A stretch of 64,000 bases of DNA from Adiantum capillus-veneris. Lineage: Eukaryota > Streptophyta > Polypodiopsida > Polypodiales > Pteridaceae. The stretch is from positions 31,203,209-31,267,208 of the forward strand of contig CM043971.1 of the NCBI GenBank assembly GCA_014529385.2, in the 5' to 3' direction. This document shows, in pieces, positions 33,259 to 43,619 of this stretch (positions are counted from its first letter, which is position 1; every line of letters starts with the position of its first letter). The notes under the pieces are model-generated. The model had not been told where the DNA came from and searched no databases. It saw only the letters and a list, made by a program, of their open reading frames with translations. The position numbers were made by a program, and so were the translations under genes.

Positions 33259-33267
33259 TATATAAAG
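33259..33267 (+). promoter_or_regulatory. Candidate core promoter (TATATAAAG plus CT-rich patch)
   Basis: TATATAAAG is followed by a pyrimidine patch and ACACAAAGACACAAAGACAC, the layout of a plant core promoter and leader. It is 1.4 kb upstream of the CTNNBL1-like ATG and could drive it, or belong to a decayed element. A 65-codon ORF (33476-33673) follows but resembles nothing known. No clear feature between 33680 and 34620. Confidence 0.3.
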
Positions 33268-34676
33268 ATCCCTCTCTCTTCTCTTTCAAGACACACAAAG
33301 ACACAAAGACACACTCTCAGAAGCGGAAGCTCTCTTGCCTTGACGTCGTAGTTACCTTCTCTCCCTCAAGCTCTTACCTTCAAGCTATTTCCATCTCCAA
33401 GTCTTCTCTACCATCGTCGTGTTGCCCTTCAGATTCCTGAGTTCTCTTTCTCTCTTCCCTTTTCTCTACCTCGTTATGATGGCCTCGAAGCGAGTGATTC
33501 AAAGCTCGAAGGATGCTCATGTCATTCCACCTCCAAGGAAGGTGATTTTGCTTTCCTTGTCTCACTGCAAGCCTTCCTTTCTTCTTGGGCACACTACTAG
33601 CATCGTTTATCAATGGCGGAATTTTCCTGTCCTTAGGGGGCCGAGCATGGTCCTCTACCACGCCTCGCGCTAAGTTCTTCATTCGTGTCATCGCGCCTAC
33701 ATAGGCAACAATAAGTTATGGCTCGATATCACACAACCACACGCAAACAATCCTACCAGTACGTCAACAAAAAGAAGGCCTACTCTTTTTGAAATCATAA
33801 AAACCCAACTAAACTTTTCTGTGCCTCACACACATAATGATACACACACACATAGTATGTAAGTATGTGGGAGTACAATATGATAAGTAGAAGATTGCCG
33901 AATAGAAATTATAGAATGAAGAGAGAGAGAAAGAGAGAGAAACTGTCACTTCGCTTTTGAAAGGCAACCTACGACACACGAAAAGCAACCACCTCCTGCA
34001 CCTCTCCTCTATCCTCTCTCTCGACTCCACCCTGCAATGCTCCTCTCTTCGTGCGCGCCTTCTCTGCACATCCAGCGTCTCCCCAGCCTGGTGTGCCCCC
34101 ACTTATGCTCTCTTATCTTTCACCACACAGCTCGACACAGGAGTTCCCACCCCTTGCCCTCACACAGATTGCACATAGAAACTACAACAACTATTGCACA
34201 CACGTGCACAGACTCACCACACCTGTAGCTGCATACCTAGTCGTTCCTGCTTGCCAACCTCGTCCGTACGTTCATGCTCCCAACACACCCCCCACCCCAT
34301 TATATCCAACTTGCGAAAGTCCCCCGTTTGCCCCCTGGTGGCACTGCATGACGGCTACGCGCATACTCTTGCTCGACCTCCCCAAACTAGCCGCGCCACG
34401 TGCTCAAGCCTAGTCTCCCCGTGCGTTGACTATGTGCCCCTACAACTCTCGTTGAATCCCCCAATTGACCATAGTTTGCTACTCGCGCTGGGCTCTCCCC
34501 CTTGCAGCATCTCCTTCAGATTCGTCCCAATTCCCATTTCACTAAACTGAAAATGAAAATTTTCTAATACTCTCAAAAAATTCCCCGTTTATAGTTTCAT
34601 CGGACCTCAATTTTAAAGGTCATAAATGCCCAAACACGAAGAATTTGGCAGGTTTTCTTTCTCTACGCATGTGACA

Positions 34677-35801
34677 ATGGCTTCTCAGCAAGCTCAAGGA
34701 AAGAGGAAGCGAGACGATGAAGCAGAAGGTCAGCTACAGAATGGTCGCTTGGGTGTGCAAGAAGACGGGAGTAGTCTTAATCACTCTGCAGACGAAGGTC
34801 GCCATAACCAGGTCGACCTTGCTCTTCTAGAAGCTCTTGAAAACTCTCACGAAACAGCCGAGGTCTTGGACTTGCGAGGCTTGAAGAAGATAGTTCTTGC
34901 CTTTGAAAGGAAGCTTCGCGACAATCTGGAAGCACGCATGAAGTATGTGGATCAGCCTGATAGATTTCTAGAGTCTGAGGTTGATCTTGATGAAGAGATA
35001 AAGAAGCTGCATGCTCTAGCTGCTGCACCTGACCTCTACCCAGACCTTGTTCGGCTCAATGCAGTACCTTCTCTCCTTGGATTGCTCACACACGAGAACA
35101 CCGACATAGCCATTGATGTTGTTAACCTACTGAGTGATCTTACTGACGAGGATGTCATTGGAGAAGGCAGTGATGAGTCAGCATCCATCCTTGTCGATGC
35201 TCTTATTGAAAACAATGCACTTGAGTTGCTTGTGCAGAACCTCTCCCGCATGGAGGAAAGCGAACCTGAAGAAGCCTCTGCAGTCTTTAACACCCTCTCT
35301 GTGCTGGAGAACATGATAGAGGTTAGGCCTGCTGTGGCTGAGATGGTATGTGAAAGAACCAAACTCTTAAGATGGCTTCTCAATAGAATCAAAGTTCGGG
35401 AATTTGACAGCAATAAGCTGTATGCCACTGAGATCTTGGCTATCCTACTACAAAATAGTGCAGTGAATCAGCGAAGAGTCGGGCAGCTCAATGGTGTGGA
35501 CACAATCCTACAAGCTGTAGCTCTTTACAAGTCTAAAGATCCCAAAAGTGGGGAAGAAGAAGAGATGTTAGAGAATTTATTCGGTTGCCTTTGTAGTGTT
35601 GTCATGCCTATGGAGAATAAAGAAAGGTTTGTCAAGGCAGAAGGTGTTGAGCTCATGATTATTATCATGAAACAAAAAAGGCTGGCTTATGGCTCTGCTA
35701 TGAAAGCCTTGGATTTTGCGACAACTCGCTGTCCCCAAGCCTGTGAACGGTTTGTGGATGTTCTTGGGTTGAAAACACTCTTTGCCGCCTTCATGGGAAG
35801 G
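34677..35801 (+). CDS. CTNNBL1: Beta-catenin-like protein 1 homologue, first coding exon
   Basis: CTNNBL1 is an armadillo-type nuclear protein that associates with the Prp19/CDC5L spliceosome complex and binds basic localisation signals. The exon encodes 375 residues: a basic KRKRDD signal at 9-14, EVLDLRGLKKIVLAFERKL, the DLYPDLVRLNAVPSLLGLL block, NTDIAIDVVNLLSDLTDED, LVQNLSRMEE, NKLYATEILAILLQNSAVN and KALDFATTRCPQACERFVDV, in the order of the animal and plant proteins. The ATG at 34677 has A at -3 and G at +4; an in-frame ATG at 34626 has a weak context. The exon ends in phase 0 after FMGR at a GTAAGT donor. About 170-185 C-terminal residues of the usual ~550 are not in the window. Confidence 0.9.
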
Positions 35802-35807
35802 GTAAGT
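35802..35807 (+). other. 5' splice site of CTNNBL1 homologue
   Basis: AGG|GTAAGT, a near-consensus donor, at the exact point where similarity to CTNNBL1 stops (after FMGR). Reading through gives 19 unrelated residues and a stop at 35859-35861. The following ~750 bases hold no recognised feature and are presumably intron. Confidence 0.75.
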
Positions 35808-36559
35808 TTACAATCTCTTCTTTCTGTTATCAATTACATTCTTAAACCAAAGCATGAATAAAAGCTCTATATCAAGCAGATAGTAGCTACTGCATGATGA
35901 TCATTTTTCATTTTCCAATGACAACAAATGTTGTGAATTACTTTTTAAGAGAAGAGGGGAGAATGAATAAGAGTGGGAAAGATTGGAAGTAGCCTTTTTG
36001 TGTCGAAGTGAGTACCGACAACTATTAATTATGGGTGTATTCAAAGGTGGTTCTTCTCTTCTGGTTTATAGATTGGAGATTGTTTATAGATAGCAATCAG
36101 ACTTAACATGGCCCATCTAAAAATAATAAATATGTATTGATTGACCATAATTATTAAAACTTAACCTAGTGAAAACTTGATATTCCGATAGCGCAATTGG
36201 GATGACCTTCAATTGGTATTCAGATTGAGGGTTTAACAACATTTTGGAGAAAACGTGTAAATTCCTACAAGCTTTCCCACTTTAATCGGGCTGAAAATGA
36301 CCTTCTCTAGCCCGAGTTCGGTAGCATAACCACAATAGGAGGCTTCACAGACAGAATCCCCAAGCAAAAGGTGACTTTCCCGGTGCATTTGAGCAATTTC
36401 CCAAACTTGGCGAGTAATTGCAGCACGCTGAATGCTCTGTTTTCTACCCCGAAAATGCACCAGAACACATGTACAACGATCCCCTAGCTTCCCCGAAGCA
36501 CTTGAGGTATTAGGGATCAAAAAGGGTCAAAACCCTAAACCTGCAAAAATACAAGTGAA

Positions 36560-36800
36560 TCTGTGTTGTGTCACGTTCGAATCTTGACTTGGGGTGTCCA
36601 AGTTTGCTACACAGAGTGGCCCTAAGTTCATATTTATAGGCCCTTGGCCTTCAAACTCAAAAGCAGTTACATGAAAAGCTGCAAACTCAAAAGCAACTGG
36701 CCCAAAAGCAACTAGCGTGAATTGCGGAAATCTGTACAGCCTGCCACATGGCATGTGTCAGTGGAAAACGTGGAGAATCTGTACTATAGCCACATCATCA
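36560..36800 (-). repeat. LTR remnant related to the chromovirus LTR
   Basis: It contains the GACTTGG-GGTGT-CCAAGTT hairpin (36586-36604), AAAAGCAACTGGCCCAAAAGC, then CTGTACAGCCTGCCACATGGC, which parallel the LTRs at 38801, 42361 and 52801. A TATA-like CTATAAATA is on the minus strand at about 36637-36647. Boundaries are uncertain and it is shorter than its relatives. Confidence 0.45.
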
Positions 36801-37654
36801 TTTGATTACTTCCTCTTCTTTTTGGAAGGACTAGGTACTCCACCGTGTCTGCGGTCTTCTTGGGGCAACATCACTTTCAGAGGTAGGAGGGCTGTCGCTT
36901 ACATACCTCCCTTGAAAGTTCATGACGCACTTCTTCTTCTCGAATAATTTGCCTGGGAGGTCCTTCTGTCAGGTGCAGCGGAAAAGGGTGAATCGGGTGA
37001 TGAACTTGTCTGCAACCATGAGCAAACCTCTCTCGGGACCGGGCAGCCAATGGATCTCGAATCTGTTGTGACAGATCTCCTCGTACAGTGCGTATCGTCC
37101 ACCGAACGGGCATGAGCAACCAAGAACGCGTGAGACCACGCGTGTAGGGGCTCAACACAAAGGAGAAAGGGAGCGCTAGAGAGAGATGGAGAGATCGATG
37201 GGAAAAAAACACCAGAGAGATTGATGGTGGAGAGAGAAAACACTAGAGAGAGAATGTGGCGCACACTGGAGAATGTTAGCAAACTACAAAACGCTAGAGA
37301 GAGAGAGTGTGCCCAAACACTGAAACTTTGCAATGATCACAACATGCCAAAAGCGCAAGGGGGTTGGTTGCATATATAGGCAAACAGGAAATTTTCCCTA
37401 CCTACTGCAGAAAACCCACGATTCTGATGAATGACCCTAAAATGCTAATAAATATGTAAACTCACTAAAGGGGAGTTGACACACATATTTAGTAGTAGAA
37501 CTATAGAACACCCGAGACTCTGAACCCAAGAAACCCTAGGAATGGGGATCCTGCCTCATGCTAGCCTACCGGGTGAGCATCACAGTGGAGTGCATCGCCA
37601 AGAACAGGTACGTCTACCGATAGGGCCGGGCACAACCACAAAATAGCCCACTCC
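36801..37654. other. No gene recognised
   Basis: Contains short GA-rich stretches (AGAGAGAGA with ACACTAGAGAG repeats, 37150-37310) and a TATATA at about 37369. ORFs across it are low-complexity. Possibly remnant LTR or 3' end of a neighbouring element. Confidence 0.4.
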
Positions 37655-37936
37655 CTAATCTCCTCCTGGGAGATATTGGAGCCACCACTTGACAAGAATC
37701 TGAACTCTAACACCTTCTGGTATCTCCTCTCTATTACCCAAAGAGATTCTTTTCCCACTAGGAGGCCTCGTAGGAATTATCTCTTCTTGGGCACTTGGGG
37801 GAACTTGAGGTTGAAGGGCCCGAGTCTGGCTTTGAACCTCCGCTTGCAAATTAGGGTTTCCCATTGCTTCTTGTAACTTGTTAACAAGGTAGTTGACAAC
37901 TCTGCAACCATCGTCAAATACTATACCATGAGCCAA
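37655..37936 (-). pseudogene. Gag N-terminus fragment (family G)
   Basis: A 93-codon frame with NYLVNKLQEAMGNPNLQAE, the same block as in the gags at 6239 and 24699, followed by a Gln/Pro-rich linker and GKRISLGNREEIPEG. No ATG matches the family start; capsid and zinc knuckle are missing. Sequence left of 37650 does not continue the frame. Confidence 0.6.
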
Positions 37937-38331
37937 ATCTAAGTTGTCAATATCGATTACATTCTCTTGTTATGTTGGGCCATGATTGAATTTCCTTGCA
38001 TGTGTATGCTAGCTCTTTCCTTGGCACTTGGCTATTACTTCTCTTATCCCTTGAAAACTAGCACTCGAGTAAATTGCAAAGCATAGTGGAGTGGTTTTAC
38101 CACTGCGAGGTTGGCACAAATGAATAGCTCAATAATGGTTAAGCAGTAGGCAAGTTCCGAAAGACTCCATCATAGATCCTGATGGTATCCACCGTACCTT
38201 GTAAACAAACATACCACGCAAGATAATGAATCCTTGTCTAACTTACCCTATCTCAATGAACAACTCCAACCTTTCATAGATTACTCAAGGACCTCTCTTC
38301 TTAGGCGGAGAAACCTCAGCTCCAATACAAT

Positions 38332-38795
38332 TGTTAGAGAATCTATTACTTACTTTTAGATTCCACGGAATTTAACTATAAAAGGAGAGAATTTTCCTTA
38401 AGAGAAAGATAGAGAGGAGACTATAGGTTGTGCCAGGCTAATTTCATTACACAATTACACATTAAGAACACAAAGAGATTACCCAATTAAGATTGACAAC
38501 TTGATGAGGACCGGATTTACTTGGAGCAATCCCCCCTCCAAAAGGACTTGTATTATAATTCTTTCATAAGAGAGCTTTGTTACAATACATGTTTGTGCTC
38601 TTGCCGAGTCTTTCTTGAATCGAGAAGATGGTGTTCTTCAAGATTCCACAGTATAACCCTCCTTCCCAAACCCTAAACGTCTCAGCGTGGAGAAAGGAAC
38701 TGCGGGGAAAGAGGAAGATGGGGTGACAAAAATGGATAGTTTTCTCACGTGAAAATCTTTTAATTCAAAGGGGAACTGTCCCATTGTGTGCGGGA
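38332..38795 (-). repeat. Partial 5' LTR (family G)
   Basis: Starts TGTTAGAGAATC two bases from a decayed PBS. It shares the family hallmark around 38514-38580 with the other LTRs. Truncated by the neighbouring element. Confidence 0.6.
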
Positions 38796-38800
38796 GCACC

Positions 38801-39165
38801 TGTAACAGACTTGGACACTCCAAGTCGAGATTCAATCACCACAACACCAAATAACCACTTCAAAACAATTTACAGATCACAATAGATTTGCACTGGCCCG
38901 ACGGAGTTCCGTGCCTAGAGATATTGGCCCCAAAGACTGGCGCCCCTTTCGGTATTTCTTTATGTATTAAATCAATGTCAAAGTACAAGAGAGCGGTTAG
39001 GGTTTCACTCTCAGACTCTGCGTCCAGATGCTCTTCAGAGTGAGCCCCTCACCGCTTATTTAAAGATTACAAGGGATGCCCAAAAGCAGAGCCCCAAAAG
39101 GTTTCAAAAATAAAAGCAAAATTTCCCTCTCTCTCTCTCTCAAGAGAGTAAAAATAAAGCAGTCA

Positions 39166-39208
<43 letters not shown>

Positions 39209-39420
39209 CCCACCGTAGAGAAAAGCAGCAATTTTGCGTCGCTCAAAAGTTGGATTTTCAGCCCGTAATATCCCCCGCAATTTCCGAGAATCCGTACTGC
39301 TTGCCACGTGGCATTTCAGCTGCCAAAAATTAGGGTTTGCAAGAATTAGGGTTTTTGGCAGAAATTAGGGTTTGCAAGAGTTAGGGTTTTTGCTCTCAGC
39401 CATGTCATCACTTTGTGACA
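38801..39420 (-). repeat. 3' LTR of chromovirus copy 1 (620 bp)
   Basis: Plus-strand TGTAACAGAC to TTTGTGACA. Carries a hairpin at 38808-38826, a CT microsatellite at about 39168-39207 and five TTAGGGTTT teloboxes, four of them at 39331-39391. Confidence 0.9.
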
Positions 39421-39970
39421 TACCCCCCTCTTGAAAGCATTGTAATCGCCCGCGATTACGCTTGCAAAACCGACATAAGCCATAAACCGTCTTAGCAGAC
39501 ACTGATTGTTAGTACCTACGTACTAGGGACACACATCTAGCACATGTACCAATCGACAGTCACATCACAGGACATCACATGACATTCAACATTCATTCGG
39601 ATCTTAGAGCATGATTTATCGGCAATGTAGCTGGCAATCGCATCTAGGTCCAATCGGGACCTCATCGATGTCCGATTGACTAACCCCTATTGCAACCATG
39701 TCTATTCGAGAGCAATCAGACCAAAATGCTGCAGTCATTTCGTCTATCAGTTCCTGCACTTAAAAGAAGTCAAGAACAAATCAGTATCATAATCAGGAAT
39801 TCCATTTCATTAAAGTCATACAGCAGAATACTGTCAACTTTTAGTATCCTTGAAGCTCAAAGAGACATCAGTGACTCTAGTATCTAAATCAAGGCATCTG
39901 TTGACAAAGGAGCGGAGTGACTCCCCTCTTGTGCGTCCCACTGTATCAGATCTCCGGCCAAGCTGAATTC
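39421..39970 (-). other. Polypurine tract and 3' untranslated region, copy 1
   Basis: Minus-strand CAAGAGGGGGGTA abuts the LTR. The next ~530 bases are non-coding but closely repeated at 43040-43610 of copy 2. Confidence 0.75.
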
Positions 39971-39990
39971 TGGGTTCCATTTGGAGTAGA

Positions 39991-42214
39991 CTATGCTAAA
40001 CCAAAAGCATCGAGGTAAAGTTTCACAATATGAGGAGTATTTGCTAGGTCCTCCTCCTCCATCCACTTCGCATCCAATGCAGGATAATTCTTGAACTTAA
40101 CCAAGAACCGCCTTCGGACTTTACCGTTAGTCTTCGTGTCCTTATGTGCCAAAATCTGTTCAGGAACAAGGATTTCCTCGTTTTCTTCCACTTCGGGTTG
40201 CTCATCAGGCTCCCCATCATCAGGCACATCACTCTTAAAAGTTTTCAAGAGACTCACATGAAATGCATTGTGAATCCTCCAAGTATCTGGTAGTTTCAAT
40301 CGGAAGGAGACATCATTTATCTTTTCAATTATTTGGAAAGGGCCGTAGTATCTCATACTGAGCTTTGGAAAAAGCCTCTCCTTTCCCTTTTTCTTTCTTA
40401 GGCGTGCCTTCTCAAAACGTAAGAGCACCCAATCATCCTCCTTCAAGTTCAAGTAGCGACGATGGCGATCCGCTGCCTTTTTCTGTCGTTCTTGAGACTT
40501 CTGCAAAGTCTCGCGAACCTTGGCAAAAGCCGTATCCAAATCTCGCGTATATTCATCTGCTTCAAAAATCTTATCTTTCGTGCTTAGGAAGGGTGGAACC
40601 TTCGCAACACCTTCAACAATCTCAAATGGCGCCTTCCCCGTCGAAGAGTGTATCGTGTTATTGTAGGCAAATTCCACCAAAGGTAAGTACTTTTCCCATT
40701 TGAGTCTTTTGATCTGAGATATAAGACTTCAATAAATCTAGAACCATTGAATTTGCAATTTTAGATTGCCCATCAGTCTGCGGGTGGAGCGATGACGAGA
40801 ACTGCAACCGTGTGCCAATGTTCTCCCAAATTGCCTTCCAAAACAAATGCGTAAATCTGGGGTCTCTGTCGGAGACAATTGTTTCAGGTATGCCATGTAA
40901 TCTGAAGATGTGGGCCACAAACAATCTCGCTAAGTGATCCGGCTTGACTGTTTTCTTCATTGGAATGAAATGAGCCTGTTTGCTAAATCTGTCAATAACA
41001 GTCCAGATACCATCGTGACCACTCTGTGTTCTCGGGAGATCAAAAATGAAATCCATTGCAATACTTTCCTAGGGGCGGGTGGGTATGGGTAAAGGCTGTA
41101 ACAATCCCTGTGTCTTATGCTTGTCAAACTTGACCTTCTGGCATACTAAGCAACTGCGCACAAACACTTCCACATCCTTTTTGAGTCTCGGCCAAAAGAA
41201 GTCTCTCTCTACCCCTTTCACGGTGGTAGCAATGCCGCGGTGACCCGTAAAAGGTGGACAGTGGCATTCAGTCATAACCTTTTCCCTCAACGGCTGTGTA
41301 ACACACAACATGGTTTTTCTCATCAAGTAGCCTTCCTGAATGGAGTATCCTGCTACTGTCTCCCTGTCCCGTATCCGTGTGAAAATATCTGCAAAATCTG
41401 TATCTGTGGCATACTGGAAATAGCCAGAACCAACGGCTTCCGAGACAAAGCATCTGCCACCACATTCTTCTGTCCTTGCACATGGACAATCTGGAAGTGA
41501 AACTGTGACAAGATGTTCGTCCATCGCATCTGCTTTTCCGAAAGCTGCTTCTGTGACAAGAAGTAGCGCAAACTCTGATGGTCTGTGAAGACAGTAAAAT
41601 CCGTTCTGAGTAGGTAATGCCGCCACTGAGTAAGACTGCAAAAAGCTCTTTCTCATAAATCTGTGCTATCATCTCCGGCCTAGAGAACAATCGGCTCTCG
41701 TAAGCAATGACATGGCCTTCTTGCATCAAGACCGCACCCAGACTACGACCACAAGCATCACAATATACTTCAAATGACTTCTGCAAATCCGGCAAAGTCA
41801 AAACTGGTCCTGTAGTCAATTTCTCTTTCAATGTCTGAAAGGCAGTCACCTCTGTGGGTCCCCACGAGAAAGGGACTCCTTTCTGTGTCAAGATATGCAA
41901 AGGGGAAGTAACCTCTGCAAACTTTCGTATGAATCGCCTGTAGTACAAACACAGTCCCAAGAAGCTTCTAACTTCATGGACATTCTTCAAATTGGGCCAA
42001 TCACGTATAGTCTCTATCTTGGCCGGATCCATTTGCACTCCTGCTGTTGAGACAATGTGTCCCAAAAAGTGTATCTCTGGTAGAAAAAAATCACTTTTCT
42101 TTGCATTAATCACTAACTTGTGATCTCGTAATGCCTGAAGGACCCGAAGCGGATGATCTCTGTGTTCTGCCTCATTCTTGGAGAAAACAATGATGTCGTC
42201 AAAGAAAGTGCCAA
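39991..42214 (-). pseudogene. Pol 3' half: RT end, RNase H, integrase, chromodomain
   Basis: RT from FVGTFFDDIIVFSKNEAEH (the box reads FFDD), then FLGHIVSTAGVQMDP; RNase H with FEVYCDACGRSLGAVLMQEG, broken by a ~10-bp deletion near 41637, and VADALSRKPLVLA; integrase zinc region (GHRGIATTVKGVERDFFWP, CLVCQKVKFDKH) and core with SMDFIFD-type Asp, SDRDPRF and HPQTDGQSKIANS. The catalytic Glu codon (40760-40762) is AAA, Lys. The 229-codon C-terminal frame (39991-40680) ends with a chromodomain-like VRRRFLVKFKNYPALDAKWM block. Confidence 0.85.
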
Positions 42215-42360
42215 CAAAACAATTCACAGATCACAATAGATTTGCACTGGCTTGGTGGAGTTCCGTGCCTAGAGATATTGGCCGCAAAGATTGGCGCCCC
42301 TTTCGGTATTTCTTTATTTATTAAATCAATGTCAAAGTACAAGAGAGCGGTTAGGGTTTC
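42215..42360 (-). repeat. Internal LTR fragment at the copy 1/copy 2 junction
   Basis: Matches the LTR interior from ACAATTCACAGATC to GTTAGGGTTTC and stops where copy 2's LTR starts. Consistent with copy 2 having inserted inside copy 1's 5' LTR. Confidence 0.8.
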
Positions 42361-42721
42361 TGTAACAGACTTGGACACTCCAAGTCAAGAATCAATCACC
42401 ACAGCACCAAATAACCACTTCAAAACAATTCACAGATCACAATAGATTTGCACTGGCCCGGCGGAGTTCCGTGCCTAGAGATATTGGCCCCAAAGACTGG
42501 CGCCCCTTTTGGTATTTCTTTATGTATTAAATCAATGTCAAAGTACAAAGAGCGGTTAGGGTTTCACTCTCAGACTCTGCGTCCAGATGCTTTGAGAAGT
42601 GAGGCCCTCACTGCGTATGAAAAGATTACAAGGGATGCCCATAAGCAGAGCCCCAAAAGCTTTTAGTCAAAAACAGTTTCTCTCTCTCTCTCTCTCAATG
42701 AGAGCAAAATAAAGCAATTCA

Positions 42722-42752
<31 letters not shown>

Positions 42753-43039
42753 TTCCTTGTCTAGCCAAAAGCTGCCAAAAAAAAAAAACGTCGCTAGCTG
42801 CTTTTTTTAGCCTCCGCAAATTTCGGGAATCCGTACCTGCTGCCACGTGGCATTGGCGCTAGCTTTTTAGGGTTTCCAGCCACTTAGGGTTTCAGCCAGC
42901 AGTTAGGGTTAGGGTTTCCAGAAATTAGGGTTTTTAAAGATTAGGGTTTCTGGCAGAAATTAGGGTTTGCAAGATTTTTAGGGTTTTTGGCAGAAATTAG
43001 GGTTTTTGCTATCGGCAGCCACGTCGTCACTTTGTGACA
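42361..43039 (-). repeat. 3' LTR of chromovirus copy 2 (679 bp)
   Basis: Same ends as 38801-39420. Carries the hairpin (42368-42386), CT repeats at about 42678-42698 and 42724-42750, and about nine TTAGGGTTT-type motifs, mostly at 42867-43010. Confidence 0.9.
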
Positions 43040-43610
43040 TACCCCTCTCTTGAAAGCATTGTAATCGACCGCGATTATGCCTGCAAAACCGACAGAAGCC
43101 ATAAACCGTCTTAGCAGACACTGACTGTTAGTACCTAGGTACTAAGAACACACATCTAGCACATGTACCAAATCGACAGTCGCCATCACAGGACATCACA
43201 TGACATTCAACATTCATTCGGATCTTAGACCATGATTTATCGGCAATGTAGCTAGCAATCGCATCTAGGTCCAATCGGGACCTCATTGATGTCCGATTGA
43301 CTAACCCCTATTGCAACCATGTCTATTCGAGATCAATCAGACCAAAATGCTGCAATCATTTCGTCTATCAGTTCCTGCACTTAAGAGAAGTAAAGAACAA
43401 ATCAGTATCATAATCAGGAATCCCATTTCATAAAGTCATCCAGCAGAATACTGTCAGCTCTCAGTATCCCTGAAGCTCAAAGAGACATCAATGACTCTAG
43501 TATCTAAATCAAGGCATCTGTTGACAAAGGAGTGGAGTGACTCCCCTCTTGTGCATCCCACTGCACTAGATCTCCGGCCAAGCTGAATTCTGGGTTCCGT
43601 TTGGAATAGA
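43040..43610 (-). other. Polypurine tract and 3' untranslated region, copy 2
   Basis: CAAGAGAGGGGTA on the minus strand touches the LTR. The region parallels 39421-39970 and has no ORF. Confidence 0.7.
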
Positions 43611-43619
43611 CTATGCTAA

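Larger units (their letters stand above)
37655..38795 (-). mobile_element. Family G 5' fragment: LTR, PBS, gag start
   Basis: On the minus strand: an LTR fragment from 38332 rightwards, sharing GAGGACCGGATTTACTTGGAG and the flanking order with the 25113-26741 LTR; a degenerate PBS at 38319-38329; a ~380-bp leader; then gag. It is cut on the right by the LTR at 38801 and on the left within gag. Confidence 0.7.
38801..42360 (-). mobile_element. Chromovirus copy 1: 3' LTR plus 3' half of pol
   Basis: From left: a 620-bp 3' LTR, polypurine tract, ~550 bp of 3' untranslated sequence, pol from chromodomain back to RT, then a sudden join at 42215-42219 to the inside of an LTR of the same family (to 42360). 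The join shares CAAA with both parents. Gag, protease, the first half of RT and most of the 5' LTR are gone. Nearly identical in sequence to copy 2 at its right. Confidence 0.85.

Noticed and set aside
33380-33691. 103-codon minus-strand frame and 65-codon plus-strand ORF over the same bases
   Set aside because: Neither matches a family I know. The minus frame lacks a promoter or neighbour context; the plus ORF follows a TATA box but is short and unsupported.
34626-34676. Upstream in-frame ATG for the CTNNBL1 homologue (17 extra residues)
   Set aside because: Poor start context, and the added residues (PKHEEFGRFSFSTHVT) do not resemble family N-termini. ATG 34677 is in a strong context and starts MASQQAQGKRKRDD.
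36877-37333. Two minus-strand ORFs of 111 and 137 codons
   Set aside because: Low-complexity Ser/Leu/Pro sequence from GA-rich DNA, no domain, and mutually overlapping in different frames.
39331-43010. Interstitial telomere repeats (TTTAGGG)
   Set aside because: The TTAGGGTTT motifs are spaced by unrelated bases and lie inside LTRs, so they are teloboxes in U3 rather than telomere tracts.
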